DNA from: an uncultured Vampirovibrio sp.
GTDB lineage: Bacteria > Cyanobacteriota > Vampirovibrionia > Gastranaerophilales > Gastranaerophilaceae
Direction of reading: 5' to 3'
Assembly: GCA_910577635.1 (NCBI GenBank)
Contig: CAJTNR010000024.1
Location: forward strand, 1-33,603
DNA length: 33,603 nt
Made by a program: the position numbers and the translations under genes. Below, one piece after another: positions 6,980 through 14,938 of the stretch (its first letter is position 1; each line of letters opens with the position of its first letter). Below the pieces are notes generated by a model. The model saw only the letters and a list, made by a program, of their open reading frames with translations, did not search any database and had not been told where the DNA came from.

Positions 6980-7900
6980 ATGAGAATACCCCCCCCCTCG
7001 CTACTTTTAAAAACGCCGATTTTTAAAGGTAATCATACAGTAGTTTTTGATATTAATACCGAGAAAAAAACAATTGATTGCTATCAAGGTTATGTTGAAG
7101 CGTCTTTAGCAACCGGTTTTGCAAAGACTACAATAAGAGACTGCGTTAAGCTCAACAGACACCCAAAAAACGGTGCAGAACACGTTTTTATGACAAATCT
7201 AAATATTAAAAAAGATGAAAAAGGAAATCTTGTCTATGACGAAGAAGAAATAAGGCAAGCAGTTATTACAAGAATGAAACTAATAGAAGATAGAGAAAAG
7301 ATAGCCAAAGAAAACACATTTATACCAACCGAACAAAAACCTGTTGTTATTATGAATATTAAAACAAAAAAAGCTCGAAAATTTCCTAACCAAGGCGAAG
7401 CCGCCAAAGCACTCGGTATAAGTAAACATTACTTAAGAGCAAGAATTACTGCTAAAGGATACTATATAATAGATAATGAAAGTATTTTAATACCAACCCA
7501 GCAAGTTGTAGATAAAAACGAAAAGCTTGATAAGAAAAAGTATTCTAAGTATTTAGAAATTTTGCAAAAAGAAGGATACAAAGAACCAACTACAATGAAA
7601 AGGATTCTTGGCAAATATGTTAATATCGATAGGGTTAATGAAAGTATTAAAGGAATTTATATTATCGACAAAAACGCTCAAACAAGAAGGTTTTCAAACA
7701 TAAACAGCGTTTGTTCCTTTTTAAATCGCGAAGAAAGCGAAGTTAATGGTTGCATCGAACAGGAAAAATACAGTTTAAAGGGTTTTGTGATTCTTCCTGC
7801 TTATTTTGTTGAAAGTCTGGATAAAAAAGCGCCTTTAGACAAAGAACTGCTTGAAAAAATTGCTTCTATAAGTAAAAAATTTGCAGATAAAGAACTATAG
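6980..7900 (+). CDS. Three-module NUMOD1-like protein with FKG leader and C9 tract
   Basis: A 306-aa product. After the leader MRIPPPSLLLKTPIFKGNH come three related modules at about 19-71, 119-171 and 224-274. Each pairs a beta-type start (PVVIMNIKTKKARKF) with a helix-turn-helix-like segment; the middle one, NQGEAAKALGISKHYLRARI, fits the NUMOD1 DNA-binding repeat best. NUMOD1 normally accompanies HNH or GIY-YIG homing nucleases, but no nuclease motif is present. Codons 4-6 are CCC CCC CCC, a run of nine C (6989-6997) in an AT-rich genome. Gain or loss of one C would stop translation within 15 codons, which suggests phase variation or an assembly weak point. AAGGAAAG precedes the ATG. The paralog follows 19 bases downstream. 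Confidence 0.8.
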   Translation: MRIPPPSLLLKTPIFKGNHTVVFDINTEKKTIDCYQGYVEASLATGFAKTTIRDCVKLNRHPKNGAEHVFMTNLNIKKDEKGNLVYDEEEIRQAVITRMKLIEDREKIAKENTFIPTEQKPVVIMNIKTKKARKFPNQGEAAKALGISKHYLRARITAKGYYIIDNESILIPTQQVVDKNEKLDKKKYSKYLEILQKEGYKEPTTMKRILGKYVNIDRVNESIKGIYIIDKNAQTRRFSNINSVCSFLNREESEVNGCIEQEKYSLKGFVILPAYFVESLDKKAPLDKELLEKIASISKKFADKEL

Positions 7901-7919
7901 CTACAAAGAAAGGAATTAT

Positions 7920-8840
7920 ATGAGAATAGCACCGACAATGACAGCTTTTAAAGCTAATTCTAAGCCTGTTTATCGTATTAATATACCAAATAGAACTATT
8001 GAATGTTTCAATAGCACAAATGAAGCAGCTAAGGCTTGCGGATATTCAATTAGTGTTGTACAGGAATGTATTAAAAATGATAGACAATATGGCGAAAGCA
8101 AGGATAAAGATATTTTTATGCGAGGTCTTAATATTGAAGTAGATAACCAAGGTAATCTTATTTATGATAAAGAAGAAATAACCCAGGCGGTACGTGAAAA
8201 GATAGAAAAAATTAGAGAAAAACAAAAAATTGCTCAAGGAAATAGAAACGGAGGTTCAGTAAAAAAACCAGTTATTCTTATGAATATTGAAACAAGAAAA
8301 ACAACAAGATTCCAAAGTCAAAGTGAAGCTTCTAAGTCCCTTGGAATTGACGGCACCATTTTATCGCATCAACTTACAAAAGAAGGTTATTGTATTGTCA
8401 ATAAAGAAAGCATATTAATCCCGCTTGAGAATGTTGTTAATGAAAATAAAGACCTTGATAAAAGCAAATATGGCAAATATTTAAATATATTAAAAGAAAA
8501 TGGATACAAACCCCCAAGGGCAGTTAAAACTGTTATTGATAAGTATGCAGATAAAGAAACCATTGATCCTAACAACGAAGGAGTTTATGTTGTTGACAAA
8601 AATTCCTCAATAAGAAAATTCAAAAGCATTGACTTTGCTGCTTTGTTTCTTAATGCAGAAATGACAGATCTTTACAACTGTATTGAAACCGAAAATTATC
8701 AATGCAAGGGTTTTGTAATTATTCCTGCTCGTTTTGTTGAAAAAACAAGTGAGGAGGGAAATATTCTCGATAAAAAGCTATTGGCAAAAATCGCTTCTGT
8801 AAGTAAACAATTCGCCAAAGAAGAATTTGAACAGGCTTAA
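7920..8840 (+). CDS. Three-module NUMOD1-like protein, paralog of the previous gene
   Basis: Also 306 aa, with the same layout: leader MRIAPTMTAFKANSK, then modules at about 15-68, 115-167 and 220-272. The middle module (FQSQSEASKSLGIDGTILSH) again resembles NUMOD1, and the ends align with the upstream paralog (LLAKIASVSKQFAKEE against LLEKIASISKKFADKE). It lacks the poly-C tract; the leader has FKA in place of FKG. I start at ATG 7920, with AAAGGA upstream; earlier in-frame codons overlap the neighbouring gene and have no ribosome site. No nuclease domain. A sequence-specific DNA- or RNA-binding role is inferred from the module only. Confidence 0.8.
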   Translation: MRIAPTMTAFKANSKPVYRINIPNRTIECFNSTNEAAKACGYSISVVQECIKNDRQYGESKDKDIFMRGLNIEVDNQGNLIYDKEEITQAVREKIEKIREKQKIAQGNRNGGSVKKPVILMNIETRKTTRFQSQSEASKSLGIDGTILSHQLTKEGYCIVNKESILIPLENVVNENKDLDKSKYGKYLNILKENGYKPPRAVKTVIDKYADKETIDPNNEGVYVVDKNSSIRKFKSIDFAALFLNAEMTDLYNCIETENYQCKGFVIIPARFVEKTSEEGNILDKKLLAKIASVSKQFAKEEFEQA

Positions 8841-8870
8841 CTTTTATGAGAAGTTATTAAAAAATTATCA

Positions 8871-8899
8871 ATGACAAAAAAATATTTTTAGATTATTAT
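8871..8899 (+). promoter_or_regulatory. Promoter of pheS
   Basis: ATGACA (8871-8876) and TATTAT (8894-8899) have a 17-base spacer. A clear AAGGAG Shine-Dalgarno follows, about ten bases before the pheS ATG. Confidence 0.6.
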
Positions 8900-8920
8900 A
8901 GTGCAAGGAGTGATTTTATT

Positions 8921-9955
8921 ATGGAAAATACTATTGAAAAAATCAAACAAGAAGCACTAAAAGAAATTGAGAATATTAACAGTTTAAAAACACTGGATGA
9001 AGTTAAGAATAAATACTTATCCAGAAATAGTGAACTAAATAATTTAAAAAAAAGTTTAAAAGATTTGCCTAATGACAAAAAGCCTGTTATAGGTTCGCTT
9101 TTAAATAAAGTATCAGCTGAACTTAACAGCCTGATTGAACAAAAGTTTAGTGTTTTCTATGAAAAAGAACTAAACGAAAAGTTGTTAAAAGAAAAAATAG
9201 ACATCACAAAAGATGCCAGCTACATTCCTTTAGGGAATGTTCATCCTTTAACTAAAACAGTTAATGAAATTGTTGAAATTTTCAATCTACTGGGTTTTTC
9301 TTTAATTGAATCAGAACTATCTCCTGAGGTTGAAGTTGAAAAGTTCAATTTTGATTTGTTGAATTTTCCTATCGAACACCCGGCTAAAGATATGCAGGAT
9401 ACTTTCTACTGCAAAAGCGCTAAAAACGTTGTTTTAAGGAGTCAGACCTCAAACGCGCAAGTTCGTCAAATGATTAGTTCTAAACCTCCTATTAAAATAA
9501 TATCTCCAGGCAGGGTTTATCGAAACGAATCAGTGAGTGCCAGGAAAAACAATCTTTTTCATCAAATTGAAGGATTATATGTCGACAAAAACGTTACAAT
9601 GGCACAGTTAAAGGGTGTTTTAAACGAATTTATAAGACTATACTTCGGATCCTCCCGTCCTACAAGATATAGAAGCAGTTTTTTTCCTTTTACTGAGCCC
9701 TCTGTTGAAATCGATGTTCAGTGCATTATGTGCAAAGGAAAAGGCTGCCCTGTTTGTTCCAATACCGGCTGGTTAGAGATTCTAGGGGCAGGTATGGTTG
9801 ATCCTAATGTACTTGAAGCAGTTGATATTGATCCTAATGTTTATTCAGGTTTTGCTTTTGGCATGGGTGTTGAAAGACTAACAATGCTCAAATATGCAAT
9901 TGATGATATAAGACTATTTTTCAACAACGACGAAAGATTCCTAAAACAATTCTAA
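8921..9955 (+). CDS. pheS: Phenylalanyl-tRNA synthetase alpha subunit
   Basis: Catalytic subunit of the class II (alpha-beta)2 enzyme that charges tRNA-Phe. The 344-aa protein has an N-terminal coiled-coil tRNA-binding arm (1-90). Class II motif 2 is around RVYRNESVSARKNN (198-211) with FHQIEGL, and motif 3 is GFAFGMGVERLTML (310-323). A CxxC-GKG-CxxC insert (C268, C271, C276, C279) before GWLEILGAG looks zinc-binding and occurs in some bacterial PheS lineages. The beta subunit gene pheT is not adjacent; a convergent HDOD gene follows and overlaps the stop by four bases. pheT must lie elsewhere. Confidence 0.96.
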   Translation: MENTIEKIKQEALKEIENINSLKTLDEVKNKYLSRNSELNNLKKSLKDLPNDKKPVIGSLLNKVSAELNSLIEQKFSVFYEKELNEKLLKEKIDITKDASYIPLGNVHPLTKTVNEIVEIFNLLGFSLIESELSPEVEVEKFNFDLLNFPIEHPAKDMQDTFYCKSAKNVVLRSQTSNAQVRQMISSKPPIKIISPGRVYRNESVSARKNNLFHQIEGLYVDKNVTMAQLKGVLNEFIRLYFGSSRPTRYRSSFFPFTEPSVEIDVQCIMCKGKGCPVCSNTGWLEILGAGMVDPNVLEAVDIDPNVYSGFAFGMGVERLTMLKYAIDDIRLFFNNDERFLKQF

Positions 9956-10782
9956 TTAGAAGTTGACATTTCCTTAATGAATATCTGCGCTTTAGCAAGA
10001 ATCGTCTCGCGAAGTGCAACAGGATCGTTAATATTGAAATCAAGCTTATTCATGATTTTGCTATCAAACATAGGATTAGGCATGGTATTCTGCACAAGTC
10101 TATCAGCACAATAAACTATCCCGCAAACCGTTGGAAGTGAACTTTGTACAGGGTCATGGTGATATCTGATGCAATTGGTTAGAATTACAGGCAGCTGCCA
10201 TTTTTTAGAAACCAGAGCCCCTAAAACACAATGGTTGGTGCCAAATTGCATATCCTCAACATTAATTAAATCAAGATTGCCTTGCGCTGCAAGGTATTTA
10301 ACTTTTGAGTACTTAAGAGGATTCTTTGAATTTAGGAGCATTTTTCCGATATCATGCAAAAATCCAATCACAAAAGCATCATCAGGGTTGATTACTTTGT
10401 ATTCTTTAGCTAATATCTCACTTGCAACAGCACATTTGATTGAATGTTCCCAAAGTTCTCTTGATCCTTGAGCTGTCATCATTTGTTTTAAAGCCAGACT
10501 CATGATAATATTTTTAGCTTTCATCATTCCTAAAATAACAAGAGCTTTGTTTATTGAAGTTACTTGTTGTCTAAAACCATAGAAAGCAGAATTAACCAAA
10601 CTAAGCGTTTTTGTTGCAATTGCCTGGTCAACTTGCATTATCTTACCCAACTCAGCAATTCCTGTTGTTGGATTCTTGATAACACTCAATGCTTTAACCA
10701 TGACATTGGGCATTGGAGGAATATCTTTAAATTCTGCTACAATTTTTTGTGGATCAAGTTTATTTGGATTATTATTCATCAT
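9952..10782 (-). CDS. HDOD domain protein
   Basis: A 276-aa cytoplasmic protein with an HDOD domain from about 15 to 225, an HD-superfamily output domain often found in signalling proteins. Typical HDOD segments are visible: IPPMPNVMVKAL (21-32), LVNSAFYGFRQQVTSINKAL (62-81), and GFLHDIGKMLL (140-150) with the HD pair kept. No receiver, GGDEF or EAL domain is attached. It starts four bases after the ftsX stop and is the last gene of the operon. The position suggests a regulatory link to envelope or division functions, but nothing in the sequence identifies the partner. Confidence 0.88.
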   Translation of the reverse strand: MMNNNPNKLDPQKIVAEFKDIPPMPNVMVKALSVIKNPTTGIAELGKIMQVDQAIATKTLSLVNSAFYGFRQQVTSINKALVILGMMKAKNIIMSLALKQMMTAQGSRELWEHSIKCAVASEILAKEYKVINPDDAFVIGFLHDIGKMLLNSKNPLKYSKVKYLAAQGNLDLINVEDMQFGTNHCVLGALVSKKWQLPVILTNCIRYHHDPVQSSLPTVCGIVYCADRLVQNTMPNPMFDSKIMNKLDFNINDPVALRETILAKAQIFIKEMSTSN

Positions 10783-10786
10783 TTTT

Positions 10787-11701
10787 CTATACCTGCAGAT
10801 GTTTTTTTATACTTAGGAAACTTCCGACCGAACTAAATGCAACACCTAGTGTTAATACACTAAATAATACGGTAAATTGTGCCAATGGGTCAATGGATAT
10901 CATTAAAAATTCATGCATTTTTATGATATAGCTCTGGACAATATCAATTGGAATAATAGCAATTAATGCCCCTAAAAACCCATATATCGCGCCTTGCAAG
11001 ATCAAAGGAGCCTTAATATACCAGTTAGATACTCCCATTAAACGCATTATTTCGATCTCTTCTTTTCTTGATTGAATTACAAGTTCAATTGTATTGTTAA
11101 TAATAGCAATTGTTAAAACGCAAACTATTATTACAAATACCACTGTTGTTGTATTGATTATGGCATTTATCATCTCAAACTTAGGAACCAAATCCTTAGC
11201 ATAGCTTGTATCATCAATTCCCTGTACTTTTTTAAGTTCGCCCATAACAGAAAGGATATTTTTAGTATCATCCAATTTAACATGAATCGCATTAGGCAGA
11301 GGGTTAGAAATATCTGGTACATCTATTTCTTTTCTTAGTTGAACCCAGGATTGCTCCTTGGGAATAAAAGTTACCTTTTTAACATGGTCAAGCTCTTTAA
11401 CTTTATTAATAGTTGCTCCAATATCAGCGTTTGGTGACAAATATGCGCTGATTTCAAGAGCTGAGCCCATTGAATTAACAAAAGTATTAAGCGCAAGGGT
11501 TACTCTAAAAATTGAGCCAAAAATTGTTAGTATTGCAGCAATTGTTGTAATAATTGCAAAATTAACAAGTCCAGCCTGTGCGATTCCCTTAACAGTTTCC
11601 ATTGCAATTCTATAAGTTATTCGAATCTCGCTCATCCAGTCTTTTGGGATATGAGATTTTACTTTTTGTTTTAAATTTTGATTTTTTTGTTTTCTAATCA
11701 T
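10787..11701 (-). CDS. ftsX: Cell division protein FtsX
   Basis: Membrane subunit of the FtsEX complex, which activates peptidoglycan hydrolases at the division site. From the preferred start the protein has 304 aa. A cytoplasmic N-terminus is followed by a first membrane segment (FAIITTIAAILTIFG), an extracytoplasmic domain with a KELDHVKKVTFIPKEQ region typical of FtsX, and three C-terminal membrane segments (the ABC permease FtsX core). I choose ATG 11701, within an eight-base overlap with the ftsE end and with AGGAA upstream; a TTG start at 11743 would lie deep in ftsE. The M23 enzyme at 1203 is far away and not an obvious partner. Confidence 0.93.
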   Translation of the reverse strand: MIRKQKNQNLKQKVKSHIPKDWMSEIRITYRIAMETVKGIAQAGLVNFAIITTIAAILTIFGSIFRVTLALNTFVNSMGSALEISAYLSPNADIGATINKVKELDHVKKVTFIPKEQSWVQLRKEIDVPDISNPLPNAIHVKLDDTKNILSVMGELKKVQGIDDTSYAKDLVPKFEMINAIINTTTVVFVIIVCVLTIAIINNTIELVIQSRKEEIEIMRLMGVSNWYIKAPLILQGAIYGFLGALIAIIPIDIVQSYIIKMHEFLMISIDPLAQFTVLFSVLTLGVAFSSVGSFLSIKKHLQV

Positions 11702-12368
11702 ATGTTCCTGCTTGAATATCTCTAACAACCTGACCATAATCAAGAGTTATTACTCTTTTTCTAAAATAGTTAACCATTGCTTGATCGTGTGTTGAAACAA
11801 GGATTGTAATTCCTCTTTGGTTAACCTGTTCTAAAATTTGCATAACTTCAAGAGAGTTTTTAGGATCCAAATTCCCTGTAGGTTCATCTGCGATTAACAA
11901 AGGAGGGCCATTTACAATTGCTCTTGCAATTGAAACTCTTTGCTGCTCGCCGCCTGATAATTCACAGGGTTTAGATTTAGATTTATCCTCCAAACCAACA
12001 ACCTTAAGCGCACCCATTACCCTGGATTCAATTTCTCTTGAGGAAATCCCCATTGTGCGGATAACATAGGCAATATTATCATAAACAGTGTGGTTTTGAA
12101 GAAGTTTGTAGTCTTGAAAAACAATCCCCATACATCTTCTCAAACTAGGGATTTTATTAGGGGACAAATTTCCGATATCAATCCCTGCTACATAAACATT
12201 TCCTCTTGTAGGGCGTTCTTCTAAGTATAACATCTTCATCAATGTTGATTTACCAGCCCCTGAAGAACCCACCAAAAAGACAAATTCTCCCGGCTGAATA
12301 TGAAGATTAATTCCTCGAAGTGCATATTTATTTTTATACTGCTTAACTAAATCTCTTACTACTATCAT
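11694..12368 (-). CDS. ftsE: Cell division ATP-binding protein FtsE
   Basis: ABC ATPase of FtsEX, 224 aa. Walker A is GSSGAGKST (34-42), the Q-loop region is VFQDYKLL (83-90), the signature is LSGGEQQR (137-144), and Walker B is LLIADEPTGNLD (157-168). The length and single-domain form are normal. The start overlaps the transketolase C stop as ATGA, and the end overlaps ftsX by eight bases, so all three are translationally coupled. Confidence 0.95.
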   Translation of the reverse strand: MIVVRDLVKQYKNKYALRGINLHIQPGEFVFLVGSSGAGKSTLMKMLYLEERPTRGNVYVAGIDIGNLSPNKIPSLRRCMGIVFQDYKLLQNHTVYDNIAYVIRTMGISSREIESRVMGALKVVGLEDKSKSKPCELSGGEQQRVSIARAIVNGPPLLIADEPTGNLDPKNSLEVMQILEQVNQRGITILVSTHDQAMVNYFRKRVITLDYGQVVRDIQAGTYD

Positions 12369-13318
12369 CTTACATCCATAAACTTGATTATTTTTTCATA
12401 AATTTTAGTACCTGTGAGTCCGTAGAACTCCATTAGCTGTCTTTGTTCACCGGATTGACCGAATGTGTCTTCTGTTCCGATTCTTAAAACCTTGCTTGGA
12501 TAGTTTTCACACAATGCTTCACAAACCGCAGAGCCTAATCCTCCAATAATGCTATGGTTTTCAACAACTATTACTTTTTTTGTTTTCTTAGCACTGCTAA
12601 CTAAACTAATAAAGTCAAAGGGTTTAACAACAGGATAATGAAGAATATCTGCTTCTATTCCAACCTGAGATAGTTTTTGCGCTGCATCAATTACTTCATA
12701 AAGTGTTTCACCATTAGTTACAATTGTTAAATCTTTTCCTTCTTTTATTTTTAAACCAAGACTGGGATTGAATTTATAGGTTTCTTTATTAAAAATTGTC
12801 TTTAAATTTGTCCTTGGAATACGAATATACATTGGACCCTTAGTCTGAGCGGCATACCTTATAACTTCACTCACTTCCACGCAATCAGCAGGAACGATTA
12901 CTTTCATATCAGGAATTGAGCGCATAAAGGAAATATCCTCCAGCGCCTGGTGAGACGCTCCGTCTTCTCCCACTGTAATTCCTCCGTGGGTTGCAACAAT
13001 TTTAACATTAAGTTTTGAATAACAAACCGTATTTCTAATTTGATCAAGACATCTGGCTGTTGCAAACATTGCAAATGTGCTAGCAAAAACAGTTTTTCCG
13101 CCATAGGCAAGTCCTGCTGCGGTTCCTATTAAGTCTTGTTCTGCTATGCCGCAGTTAAAGAATCGATTAGGAAATTTTTCTCTAAACTTTGAAGTCTGGG
13201 TGGAACAGGATAAATCAGCATCCAAAACAACAATATTATGATTCTTTTCACCCAATTCTACAAGAGTTTCACCATATGTATTTCTTGGAGATTTAATTTC
13301 TTTAGCTTTAGTTAACAT
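12365..13318 (-). CDS. Transketolase, C-terminal subunit
   Basis: A 317-aa half-transketolase carrying the pyrimidine-binding and C-terminal domains. The key glutamate is in NCGIAEQDLIG (E60), followed by GEDGASHQALEDISFMRSIP and a C-terminal domain ending near GLTGTKIYEK. With the N-terminal partner encoded upstream it should form an active transketolase that moves two-carbon units in the non-oxidative pentose phosphate pathway. Split transketolases are common in archaea and many anaerobes. DXP synthase is a related alternative, but the split form argues for transketolase. It overlaps the N-half gene by 11 bases and ftsE by four. Confidence 0.92.
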   Translation of the reverse strand: MLTKAKEIKSPRNTYGETLVELGEKNHNIVVLDADLSCSTQTSKFREKFPNRFFNCGIAEQDLIGTAAGLAYGGKTVFASTFAMFATARCLDQIRNTVCYSKLNVKIVATHGGITVGEDGASHQALEDISFMRSIPDMKVIVPADCVEVSEVIRYAAQTKGPMYIRIPRTNLKTIFNKETYKFNPSLGLKIKEGKDLTIVTNGETLYEVIDAAQKLSQVGIEADILHYPVVKPFDFISLVSSAKKTKKVIVVENHSIIGGLGSAVCEALCENYPSKVLRIGTEDTFGQSGEQRQLMEFYGLTGTKIYEKIIKFMDVR

Positions 13319-14117
13319 TCAGTTCCTCCAGTGCAAGTGCTAATTGTTCGTCATTAGGAGCTTTGCCATGCCAGGAAGGGTTGTTTTCCATAAAAGAAAC
13401 ACCTTTTCCTTTGATTGTATCAGCAATAATTACATAGGGCTCAAGTGCTTGTTTTGCTTCTTGAAGCGCACTTTCAATTTCATCAAAATTGTGCCCGTCT
13501 ATGGTTTTTACCCTAAAACCAAAAGCTTCAAGTTTTTTATCCAATGGTTCAAGTGTTTTAATATCACAAACACACCCGTCAATTTGAAGGTTATTCTTAT
13601 CAATAATAACAACCAGATTATTAAGTTTTTGATTGTTAATATTCATTAAGCTTTCCCAAACGCTTCCTTCCTGCATTTCCCCATCACCAAGAAGCACAAA
13701 AACCTTGGATTTTATTTCATCCAGCCTTAAAGAAAGTGCTAAACCTGCTCCAATAGAGAGCCCCTGCCCTAAAGAACCGGTCGAAACCTCAATCCCTGCT
13801 AAACCAACTTTGGAACTTGGATGCCCTTGCAGCTTGGACCCAAGGATTCTAAAACCCGATAAGAGAGATTTTGGAAAATACCCTAAATGCGCTAAAGTAG
13901 CATATAATGCAGTACTTGCGTGCCCTTTTGATAGAATAAACCTGTCTCTGTTTTTATAATCAGGAGATTTGTCCCAGTCAAGTGGTACATTAAGAATTTT
14001 TTTATATAAAACAACAAGAATATCAACACAGGATAATGCCCCTCCAGGATGACCTGATTTAGCATTATGAATCATCTTTAAGATATCTTGTCTTATTGTA
14101 TTAGCTAGTTTTTTCAA
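13308..14117 (-). CDS. Transketolase, N-terminal subunit
   Basis: A 269-aa subunit with the thiamine-diphosphate diphosphate-binding domain. Visible motifs are NAKSGHPGGALS (18-29), LSKGHASTALY (62-72), GSLGQGLSIGAG (114-125), and the Mg-ThDP motif GDGEMQEGSVWE...DKNNLQ (144-177). It pairs with the C-terminal subunit next door. Its ATG overlaps the glycosyltransferase stop by four bases, so it lies inside the envelope operon rather than with other central carbon genes. Confidence 0.93.
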   Translation of the reverse strand: MKKLANTIRQDILKMIHNAKSGHPGGALSCVDILVVLYKKILNVPLDWDKSPDYKNRDRFILSKGHASTALYATLAHLGYFPKSLLSGFRILGSKLQGHPSSKVGLAGIEVSTGSLGQGLSIGAGLALSLRLDEIKSKVFVLLGDGEMQEGSVWESLMNINNQKLNNLVVIIDKNNLQIDGCVCDIKTLEPLDKKLEAFGFRVKTIDGHNFDEIESALQEAKQALEPYVIIADTIKGKGVSFMENNPSWHGKAPNDEQLALALEELNVN

Positions 14118-14848
14118 TTTTTCCTACCCTTTACTATAGTATTTATTATACACTTGATTATAAATATTGGCAAAACAGGAAATATTCTCTTTAGTCTTTT
14201 TGGCTCTAAAACCGTTCTATAAAGCCATTCAAGCCCTAATTTTTGAAATATTAAAGGAGATTCTTTTGTATATCCTGAAAACACATCAAAACTCCCTCCA
14301 ACTCCGACAAAAACACATCCTTTAAGGACTTCTTTAAGTTTTACAATAACTTCTTCTTGTTTAGGAGACCCTAAACCAACCAGAAGAATTTGCGGCTGCG
14401 AAATTTTAATTTCTTCAATTATATCATCAATAGAATCAAAGTATCCGTTTCTGGTATAGCAAAAATTCAGATTGGGAAGCTTTTTTAAAAAATTTTCCTT
14501 AGCTTTTATAACAACCTCTTCCTTAGCTCCTAAAAATCCCACTCTAAGATCCATTTCAGAAGCCATTTTAAGCAAACTTCTTGAAAAATCAACCCCTCTA
14601 ATTTGATTCTGCCTGATTCCTTTCATTCTAAGCGCAATTTTTACCCCGACACCATCAGGAATATTCAAATCCGAATTATTAAGTATTTCAAAAAAACCCC
14701 GGTTTTTTTGAGCATTCATTATCATTTCAGGATTAATTGTAATAATATGAAAATTTCTATTCTCCCTAAGTGCTAGATTTAGCCCTTCAAAAGCAGTTTC
14801 ACTATTGCATAAATCAACAGGACAGTTTAATACTAAAGTTCTTTTCAT
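14114..14848 (-). CDS. WecG/TagA/CpsF family glycosyltransferase (GT26)
   Basis: A 244-aa membrane-associated glycosyltransferase of family GT26. Members add an N-acetylmannosamine-type residue to an undecaprenyl-linked intermediate in wall, capsule or common-antigen synthesis. Family segments are ITINPEMIMNA (56-66), SDLNIPDGVGVKIALRM (79-95), LGAKEE (115-120), VGLGSPKQEE (156-165), and VGVGGSFDVFSG followed by LGLEWLYRTVLEP near the end. The hydrophobic C-terminal segment probably contacts the membrane. It is the first gene of the overlapping minus-strand operon. The ATG at 14848 has no Shine-Dalgarno and a possible promoter lies very close, so the transcript may be nearly leaderless. The exact sugar cannot be told. 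Confidence 0.9.
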   Translation of the reverse strand: MKRTLVLNCPVDLCNSETAFEGLNLALRENRNFHIITINPEMIMNAQKNRGFFEILNNSDLNIPDGVGVKIALRMKGIRQNQIRGVDFSRSLLKMASEMDLRVGFLGAKEEVVIKAKENFLKKLPNLNFCYTRNGYFDSIDDIIEEIKISQPQILLVGLGSPKQEEVIVKLKEVLKGCVFVGVGGSFDVFSGYTKESPLIFQKLGLEWLYRTVLEPKRLKRIFPVLPIFIIKCIINTIVKGRKN

Positions 14849-14875
14849 AAATCTATAGTATCATAAACATTAAAT

Positions 14876-14904
14876 TTGACTATCAAGTATTTGTTTATTA
14901 AAAT
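14876..14904 (+). promoter_or_regulatory. Promoter of the oxidoreductase gene; overlaps a minus-strand promoter
   Basis: TTGACT (14876-14881) and TAAAAT (14899-14904) have a 17-base spacer on the plus strand. On the minus strand TTGATA (14886-14881) with TATGAT 15 bases on could drive the wecG-to-HDOD operon. The -35 boxes overlap by one base, so the two directions may compete. Confidence 0.55.
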
Positions 14905-14938
14905 TTAATTATATAAAAAATTTTTGAAGGAATTATAA

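Noticed and set aside
10169..10931. Plus-strand frames opposite the HDOD gene and the ftsX 3' end
   Set aside because: They lie antisense to well-supported genes, have no ribosome sites, and their translations look random.
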